In this document: piece by piece, positions 56,408-64,000 of the stretch
Position numbering within the stretch: position 1 is the first letter of the stretch
Layout: each line of letters opens with the position of its first letter
Assembly: GCA_029532625.1 (NCBI GenBank)
Contig: JARFXM010000010.1
Coordinates: 434,001-498,000, forward strand
Origin: Lomentospora prolificans
Taxonomy: Eukaryota; Ascomycota; Sordariomycetes; Microascales; Microascaceae
Length of the DNA stretch: 64,000 nucleotides
Reading direction: 5' to 3'
Program-made: the position numbers and the translations under genes
The notes under the pieces: model-generated
Seen by the model: the letters and a program-made list of their open reading frames with translations, nothing else
Databases searched by the model: none
What the model was told of the DNA's origin: nothing

Positions 56408-58740
56408 ATGTCTTTAACGATTGAAAACGTCACCGATGGTGAGACAGTGCACCAGGTCCGTGTCAAACTTGATGACTTGAATCGCGTGGCATCACTAACC
56501 CAAGGACTACACTACTAGCGATGCCTCATCATCAAGGGCACTTATAGCATTGCCAATGACACGGCAGACTCCTTCGTAACAGTGGACACCCATGACAACT
56601 ACGGAAATGTCGTTTTCCCTCCTCAGAGCTGGCCCATCGCCGGTGGCCGCGTCAAGGTCACAGTCATGCTCTCCCCTGGCGCCAACAACATCACCATCAC
56701 CCGCGAACACTCAGGTGAAATTATCAAGAAGACTGTGAAGCTTCTCTACATTCCTCTCCTCCAGACTCCGCCTCTGCACCTCGCCATCATGGTTGCTAAG
56801 GATTCACCGCTGTTGATTGACTGCCCCGCCGGCAAGCATGGCGCCTATTCTACGGCACACTCTTCCCTCGATGCCGCCATCGCCAAGTTCCGCATGACCG
56901 CATACCTGTGGCAGGCGATGACTGCGGAAGACATGCGCATGAAGGGCCTCGGTCGCCGCTCATTTCGCTTTGACGAAGAATGGAGTGCCGATACCACCAG
57001 CGCGGCGTTTTCAAACGCCCGCCATGACGCGGCGCTGCAAGATAGCGGTGCCATGCGCTCGACTGCCAAGATTCATATTGTGCGATCAAACAGGACCGTC
57101 GCTCAGCTTCGCGACATTGAATGTGCCCAGCAGAACAGCTCGGCTAAGGATCCCGACAAGCTTCACGAATATTTCCGGGAGGCTCTTATCGCCCACGGCC
57201 CACCTTTTGAGACCTCCGGGCAGCCCATAGTTGCCGGCCTGATTCTTGACTCGCACTACTCTGTGGAGCGAGACATTATTCTTGCGCATGCGGCCTTGGG
57301 AAGTCACAACAGTAAAGGCCTGTCCCTGGGCATCATGGGAAGCCATTTGACCTATAGCTGGCCTCGGTTCTTGGAGGAGGTTGCTAGCTGCCTTACAGAC
57401 GACCGTGACCCGGGTGCTACCGTCGGTAACGATAATGGAGAATGTGGAAGCTTTTGGGAGGCTTGCGCTATCGGACAAGGTGCATTTTTACACGAAGTCG
57501 GCCACGCCTTTGGCGCGCCTCACACTACCGGCATCATGTCTCGCGGCTATTCGCAGTACTGGCCTCGCAACTTCCTCGTAAAGACGGCGTACTGCACGAA
57601 CCGAGACACCGAGGGCGTGCTTGTTATTGATGGCGAGACGCAGAATGAAGCCAAGTGGGACCTCCGAGATGCGCTCTCTTTCCGATTCTTCCCGCATTTC
57701 TGGGTTCCTGGAGATGTCAAGGCATCCAAGGAGGTTCGATCTGCTGCTCCGACAATCAGGGCGGAAGGCCTTGAGACTGATGATGATGTATGTTTTGAAA
57801 TCGAATGTCTGGGAGGCGTGGCTCGTGTAACGCTTGACAACACGGACGAGCCAACACCAACAATTGCGTCCCCGGTCGACACCGTCACCTACAAGGTCTC
57901 CGATTTAGAAGAGCGGTTCGATCGCAAGGAGCCTCTGAAAATCTCCGTTCTTGGCATGAACGGTAAGTCGAGAACTCTCAAAGATGCTTGGTGTTTGCTC
58001 AACACTGCCACATTCCTTCGAATCCCCGACAGCAAGGTTATTCTTCACAAGCAATCTGTCGTCTGCAAAGATCTCGAAGAGTGCGGCGACGATACCTCGA
58101 AAAGGTACTGGAGATGGGGTACTCTCCTCAAGAAGAAGGGCAAAAGGGGAGGCATCAAGCGCGCAACAAATATCGACATCCGTACCGGATGTGTCCTCGA
58201 CGGCGTCTATGTCCACTATTCCGACCGTGAGCGTGTCAACTGCGGTCCCAGGGTTTCTAGCTGGAACATGAGCTTGCCGCATGAATTCGGAGGGCACGCG
58301 TCTGAAGATCATGATCTCCCTAAAAATGCAGAGATTGTCAAGGTTGAGGTCTCGAGAGAAGAAGAGGTCTTGCGAGGCATTCGTATGACTCTGAGCAATG
58401 GTGATCGCTGGGGCGCGCTGAGTGGAGGTGGCGATTCTCCCGAAACACTGACACTCGGTAAGTTATCTGAAGGCCATGTGGTATGTTACGTGAGACTAAT
58501 AATCAAATGCGCGTCTTAGAACCGCCCTCGGGACAGCGTATAATTGGTTTCTACGGTAGGAGCTGCTGGCAGGACAACTTCGATGGCCTTGCAGAATTCG
58601 GTATTGTCACCGCTCCCAAGGATTTGGAGCTTCCCGATGCCGTCTACTCGATGAAGGAACTTCAGAACACCGATGGGGGAGAAGACATTAACGCTGCGGA
58701 AAACGAGAGCGACGTCGACGACGATGAAGAGATGGATTAG
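56408..58740 (+). CDS. Zincin metallopeptidase with jacalin-like C-terminal region
   Basis: Three exons (56408-56455, 56519-58457, 58520-58740) give 735 aa. The first exon codes 16 residues and joins to the long frame without a gap. The zinc motif HEVGHAFGAPH is at about 341-351, followed by a Met (GIMSRG), the metzincin-type arrangement. The C-terminal region (RYWRWGT, GVYVHYSD, and IIGFYGRSCWQDNFDGLAEFG after intron 2) resembles a jacalin-type carbohydrate-binding fold, and the protein ends in an acidic tail. Family placement is the fungal putative peptidase with WxxW/jacalin-type domain. There is no signal peptide, which suggests an intracellular or non-classical location. It may bind glycoproteins through the lectin part; the substrate is unknown. 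Confidence 0.85.
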
Positions 58741-58891
58741 GAGAGCCGTGATATTAGAGCAACTGGTTGATCGATTACCCCATCCGCGCTAGCTAGAAAT
58801 CAATAGACATGAACAACAACAACAACGCACTATAAAACTTCAAACACAAAGATTTAGAAAACGCCCACTCCTGACGGTCCTCTCATTCTCC

Positions 58892-60663
58892 CTACATCCA
58901 AAACATCCAAGCTGTAAGAACGATAATAATCCCTACCGCAGCACTAGAAGGCAAGCCCCGCCGTGCCGACGAGCCCTCCTCATCTTTACACTCCCAACTA
59001 GAGGCTTCGTTCACATTTCCCTTGCCATCGTACACCGCCTTCTGCGGGAACGCGCAGATCGGGCGCTGTCTCAGGACCCCGGTGCTCGAGTCATTCGCCG
59101 TCTTCCAGGTAGTAGCAATAACTGAGTCCACCGGAGTATCCTTCTCAACCCAGTCAACCAGCGCAAGCAGCAAGTCATGCTGAGCATCTTGATATCCTGG
59201 GACAGACCATCTATCATTGCCAAGGGCCGCAGCCTGGAATGCTCCAGCAAAATGCCACGGTGCATCCACTACAGTGGTCCAACAGTGCTGCATGCCTGGT
59301 ACGGGGAAGTATCGGAAGAAGTCGGTAGGCTGGCCGCCCATGGCTTCAGAAACTCGATCGTAGTAAAGCTTTGAGGCTCGCGTGGGGATAAGACCATCAG
59401 CCATTCCGTGGTACAAAGCGATTTTCCCGCCGCGCTTCTGGAAGTCGGAAAGATCATACAAGTCTGCCCTCGTTCGCCCGGGGTTCTTTTTGACAGTGTC
59501 TTGCAGCACCGAAAAATTGAAGTCTTTCCAAGACCAGTCAGGGTCGTTGTAGACAAAGTATCGCTGGAAGCCGTAGCCAAATGCCGAGGGCTGATCGGCT
59601 CCGATCACACTTGACCACCCCGCCTCTGACCCGGGCTCGTATCCTGTCCAAATAAACTCCCCCTCTGGCGAGCGGAAATCATCGTAGAGCTTGTGGATGG
59701 TGTCAACCTGCTGCGGCGTCAAACAGTGCTCCGAGGTGAGGTCCCCTCGGTCGCAAGAAATAGCCGTAAAATCGACATTGCAGTCGCCAGGTGAGCTAAT
59801 TATGCCGTCTTGCACGCCGTCGGATCCATCGCACTGCTTCACGACTTCCGCCGCAATTATTTCAAGCAGGTCCTTCTCGATATGCTTGGGATCGTCGACC
59901 GGAAGGTTGTAAATGCCAACCTGCGTGACATATGAGTTCATCAGCGTTGGGTCCCAAGCGGGCGCCCCGATCATCGCGCCGTCGAAGCTGTCCGGGAACG
60001 CTTGCAGCTCTCGGAGGCCCTGGCGCCCCCCGGTCGAGCACCCGCTGTAGTAGGAGTGCTCCGCGTTCCGTTCGTAGTAGGCGCTCACGAGCTTCTTGGA
60101 GAGGTCGACGCTGCCGTGCATGGCACGCCAACCCCAGTCAACTCTCATTTCTTCATTGTTCAAGGCCCAAGTCAAGTCTGAAGAATTCGAGTTGTGGCCG
60201 GTGTCCGTAGAAACTGCAGCGAATCCATACCGGGCACCTATAAGTTCATTTATTAGACTGATCGGCCATGATTGCAATCCCTGCTCCACAAGGCGATCTT
60301 ACCAGCGCCCATATCTAGCCAATTGATTCCTCCCGCAAATCCTCCATTTCCAACAGCCAGGAACCGCGAATTCCAATCCGTTGGCAGGAACAAGCCGAAT
60401 CGATAGGCCGACCTGGCTGATGAGGTGACGCGGACGGTAACAGCGCAGAGCTCCGGCAGCTTAGCGGGGTTGTTTGGGTATCCCAAGTTCTCCTCTCCTT
60501 CGCCATAGTCGTCACCCTTAGAAACAGCATCAACTTTCTCGATAGACTGATTGTCCTCAAGGATTGACTCAAACGTAGACTCCCTACACCTATCTCCGAC
60601 TTCAAGGCCACTCACCACCTGTACCGCCAGCGAGGCAAACAGCAAGAAGTGCGAAAGCTCCAT
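58892..60663 (-). CDS. Tannase/feruloyl esterase family, probably GPI-anchored
   Basis: Two exons (60663-60303, 60237-58892) give 568 aa. A signal peptide covers residues 1-19. The nucleophile motif GCSTGGRQG places Ser188, with the adjacent Cys of the family's Cys-Ser arrangement. The partner Asp is in HGMADGLIP and the His in MQHCWT, giving the tannase CS-D-HC set. The C-terminus is a small-residue site (SSAARRGLPSS-like) followed by a hydrophobic segment and no polar tail, as in GPI-anchored proteins. The enzyme hydrolyses gallate or feruloyl/chlorogenate esters of plant polymers at the cell surface. A TATA-like element lies 70 bp upstream of the start. Confidence 0.9.
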
Positions 60664-60886
60664 AGAGACGAATCCGTTTGGGAGACGGTTGCATCCCGTA
60701 CAGAATCGTCGCTCTTATTGGGGCACGTCCTCCATTATAAATGCGTAATGTTCTATTTCTGCCCACCGGCTCCCGGCTAAGAATGGTACAATACCCTGCA
60801 GGTGCGGGACAGCGCATTTTCCATCCAGCCTGGCAGCTGACCCAAGTATTACATTCCCCGCACCTCAATCAGCGTCCTTGCTCACC

Positions 60887-60919
<33 letters not shown>

Positions 60920-61083
60920 TTATAAGAAAAACGGGTGGCAAGGATTCGCTTAGCCGGGGCGGCCGTCGTCAGCGCGAGACCACGCACGCCTATCACGGCT
61001 ACATAGATTTTGATGTGTCTCGGGCTCGTTCAATCTCAACTATTGCAATTTACCCCAGTGGCTTAGAACCCAATCGTCATAGC
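60664..61083. other. Intergenic region with T30 tract
   Basis: About 420 bp between two minus-strand genes. It holds the tannase promoter (ATTATAAAT at 60734-60742) and a run of 30 T at 60889-60918. Confidence 0.6.
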
Positions 61084-62634
61084 TTACAACTTGTACAACC
61101 GCACTTCCTGCCCGTTCGCTTCTCGCAGCAGGCGCTTGTTCATAATCCCATAATAAATCCTCAGCGCAATGGATGTAATTGCAACAACTAACATCATGGC
61201 GGCATTCGTCCAATGACCGGACGGGTATCCCTTTGCCTTTTCCGAATCTTTGTAAATCCAAATCCCTCCAATCTGGCCGAAACCGGCGCCAAGACTAACA
61301 TTAATGGCGATGGCAAGGCCAACTGACGCCGTGCTAACGACGTTGGAGGTGAGCCAGCCCAGAAGCGGAGGGATGGTGGAAAAGGCACCAGTAAGCGCGA
61401 GAATGAGACAGCCATAACGGCTAAGATAGGCATCTGGAGGGAGGACTGCCGAGACGACGTAACCCAGGGTAGAGACGAGGGCGAGGGCGGCAGAGTGCAT
61501 GCCACGGGAATTAAAATGGTCTGCAGACCAAGCGACCAAGATTTGAACGACTTAATTCCAAATGGAAGCATCAGTAAAAAAGAATCCTTGCGATAATGTT
61601 AAGGACACCTACCGTATCCCACGACCCAAGGAGGGACCGTCATCAGCTGCGCCTGGAGATCAACGTACCCTAACCCGGTCGTAATCGAAGGCGTGAAGTA
61701 GGACATGGAAGCGAACGGAATCGAGACAGCAAAATAAGCGACGTAGTGTCCATACAGTCTCCAGTCCGTGAGGGTTGATTTCGCGTCGGCCCAAGTCATG
61801 GACTTATCAGCGCTGCTGCTACCCTCCGTCTCAAGTCGCGCGATGGCGAGATCCTTCTCTTCCTGTGACAACCAGCGGGCGCGCTCAGGAAAATCGGGAA
61901 GAAAGAGCAGAACAAGTACAGCGGATATGACGGAGGGAATACCCTCGAGAATAAAAAGCCAGCGCCACGCCGACATTCCGCTCACCTGGTTCATGTGGCC
62001 GATGCCGTAGGCAATAGCTCCTCCAAACGCTCCGGCCAACGTCGCGCTGGCGAGAATAAGGGCCACTCGAAGGCTTCGCTCATTATGCTTGTACCAAAAC
62101 GTGAGATAATAGACGAGGCCCGGGAAGAGACCCGCCTCGGCGACGCCTAAAAACCATCGCACAGCCATGATCTGAGAAAACGTGTTACATGCAGCCAAGC
62201 ACATCGTGCAGGCGCCCCAAGTGAACATGAGGATCGCAATCCATCTCGACGGCCGCAGCTTCTTAAGTAGGATATTGGAAGGAACTTCGAATACGCCGTA
62301 TGCGACGAGGAAGATGAGCAGAGTATAGACGAATTGGTTGCTGCTCATGCCGACCTCTGTCAGCATGTCATTGTGCGAGGTATAATTGAGAATCTTTGCA
62401 TTTCCAATATTGGCGCGATCGAGGAAGCACAGGAAATAAATCGCAGCCGACAAGGGGATGATGCGTAGGTCTTGTCTCCAGATGAGAGATCGCTCGGCCC
62501 TGGAGATGGCGGCTCGCCGGGCGGCAATGGAGGGCTGTGTGAAAAGGCCTTAGCGCAAGCACAGCTAGAGATGCTGCCGGATTGGAGATTCTTACATCCT
62601 CGATTTTTTCGAGGTCGTCTTTTGTACTCATCAT
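61084..62634 (-). CDS. MFS permease, allantoate/anion:cation symporter family
   Basis: Three exons (62634-62596, 62534-61613, 61550-61084) give 475 aa with about 12 hydrophobic segments. The first transmembrane segment follows a polar tail and shows YFLCFLDRANIGNAKI, the signature start of the DAL5/TNA1-type ACS family (fungal MFS for allantoate, nicotinate, vitamins or other carboxylates). The loop between segments 2 and 3, ILLKKLRPSRWI, and GVAEAGLFPGLVYY also match. It is a plasma-membrane proton-coupled importer; the substrate is not visible. The first exon of 13 codons is in phase with exon 2. It lies directly downstream of the tannase, so it might import released acids such as gallate (inference). 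Confidence 0.9.
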
Positions 62635-64000
62635 TGGCGATTTTGGCGAGGTTGCTACACAGGGCTGTCGAGGTTCTCGAAGGACGACTCACGATGCTCG
62701 GCGTGGCATCCACATCCGTGAAAGATACAAAAGAAAGGAAGGAAAGAGAGGGGAGCCGAAACTTTCTATATCGGCATCAGAGTCAGGCAGGTATTGAGCT
62801 TAAACTTAACACCAACAAGCGCAGTCATTTTACAGTACATATGGGGCACAGGCTAGACCAGAATACGGTCAATCACAATCTCCAAGTAACGCTAAATCCC
62901 CTCCGCCGTCACGACTTGCTCGGCTCATCCCCACAGCGCTACCCCGGAATGTTATGGGCAAAAGCAAATGGCTGGAATGGGCCACGCTAGTATTTGGGGA
63001 GCCGGACTATTTTGCAAAGGTCCCCGGCATATCCAACCATCAGCGTCCAACGGGTGCAATGATCGGCATTTATGCAGCGTCACGCTGCAGATTAAAAAGA
63101 AAAATAATGTGTGAGAAGCGGTAAACAGGTTTGAGGGGTAAGTTACGTATCCGACGTGCGCTTCGCCTTCTTCGGTTCATTAATAGATTCTTATCATTTG
63201 GAGACAAACCAGAGAGCTGCTGCGGGGAATCTGCAATATGCGCCCTTGTTATATGTCATGGGCCTGCCTCTTTCGGCCTCGCATGTGAATCCAGATAATA
63301 TTTGCACCACGACAAGCCAGTCTGTGGGCCCTTTGCTTCTCGTGTAACCTTGTTCTTTTGGGGATTCTGTGTGACCCCCAGGTAATGGATTCATATTCAT
63401 CTCTCACCATCACCAAGACCACGACGTCGCATGTTCAGTCCGGCCTGCTCCGACTGCCAAGAGATAACCCCGTGTCTATCGGGGCCGTCTACGGGCCGGC
63501 GCCGGACCTGTAAGGATTCTTGGCGATGTCTCATAGGTCCTTGTGCTCGCATGGGCACGCACTAACGCGCAGGCCATCTCAGAGCACCGGAATCCTTATC
63601 CACAGGCTGGCTGTATCGGCGCACACCATTCATTCGGCTTTTACATTGATCGCTGCCTCGGCTCATTAACCCGCCTGTCAGTGGCCAGAAAGTGTTCCGC
63701 CCATCCCCGCAAATATGAGCTGTTCCCTGTCCCAGGGCACATGACCACCTCCAATTCCTTCGCGCCTGCTTCTCTGATCATCGTGAGGGGGTTGCAGCGT
63801 CTATTTCATGTCTCACGAAATCACGTAGCGTATATTTTATACGTGGATCATTAGTCAGATAGAAAGTCAACCTAACGATTTTTTATTTACGAAGTAAGTA
63901 GGTGGCCGGTGTGGCGGTAGTAAGCCGCACCACCCCACCGCCCCGATGCAAATTGGCCTTGCGACTCCATGGCAAGAACAGAGTATTGATGCCCGGAGTG
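62635..64000. other. Intergenic region at the right edge
   Basis: About 1.37 kb. The first part is the MFS promoter. The remainder shows only anonymous short frames. Confidence 0.5.

Noticed and set aside
1..64000. CRISPR array, bacterial operon or phage region
   Set aside because: Introns, poly-A/T runs and fungal protein families show eukaryotic DNA; no direct-repeat/spacer pattern exists.

Overview
The window is nuclear DNA of a filamentous ascomycete (Pezizomycotina). The support is: short GT-AG introns (about 43-145 nt) with CTAAC/CTGAC-like branch sites, a Zn2Cys6 regulator, an F-box protein, secreted fungal wall and carbohydrate proteins (CBM1, CBM18, an Agd3-type deacetylase, a spherulin-4 protein), a tRNA-Leu with an intron after position 37, and long A/T homopolymers. 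I rebuilt about 25 genes, most of them multi-exon, by joining open frames at splice sites until the phases agreed. The species cannot be named from the sequence.

Layout. 1-5247: no gene recognised. 5248-6366: secreted chitin deacetylase with a C-terminal CBM18. 6367-11556: no intact gene, AT-rich towards the end. 11557-30747: a run of metabolic genes, in order a D-2-hydroxyacid dehydrogenase, an SDR divergent from a zinc alcohol/polyol dehydrogenase, a second SDR with seven exons, a Zn2Cys6 regulator, a tungstate-binding-protein-like PBP protein, an SMP-30-type lactonase, two paralogous cyclase-family proteins in convergent orientation, and a Baeyer-Villiger-type flavin monooxygenase. A Tubby/DUF6593-like protein and a PQ-loop membrane protein follow. 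36548-37522: a secreted collagen-like, PEQPQQ-repeat, CBM1 protein. 39343-41094: an F-box protein and tRNA-Leu(AAG). 41740-42096: a small cysteine-rich secreted protein. 44035-45240: a phosphosulfolactate-synthase (ComA/HSA32) homologue. 45557-48118: an Agd3-like galactosaminogalactan deacetylase. 50582-51361: a spherulin-4/Sph3-like protein. 53335-62634: a class-2 O-methyltransferase, a zincin metallopeptidase with a jacalin-like C-terminus, a GPI-type tannase/feruloyl esterase and an MFS permease of the allantoate-permease family.

How the genes may work together (inference). The 11.5-30.8 kb block has the chemistry of a catabolic route for a cyclic alcohol or ketone: dehydrogenation to a ketone, Baeyer-Villiger oxidation to a lactone, lactone hydrolysis, then reduction or oxidation of the ring-opened acid, with a local Zn2Cys6 regulator. 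The agd3-like and sph3-like genes lie 2.5 kb apart and resemble a partial galactosaminogalactan locus. The chitin deacetylase, CBM1 protein, tannase and cysteine-rich protein add to a surface or secreted theme.

The most unusual observations are the possible lactone-forming catabolic block, the reduced agd3/sph3 locus with a 30-bp minisatellite upstream of the sph3-like gene, a 14-nt micro-exon in the PBP gene, two introns best explained as GC-AG, and the collagen/PEQPQQ/CBM1 protein built on a 54-bp tandem repeat.
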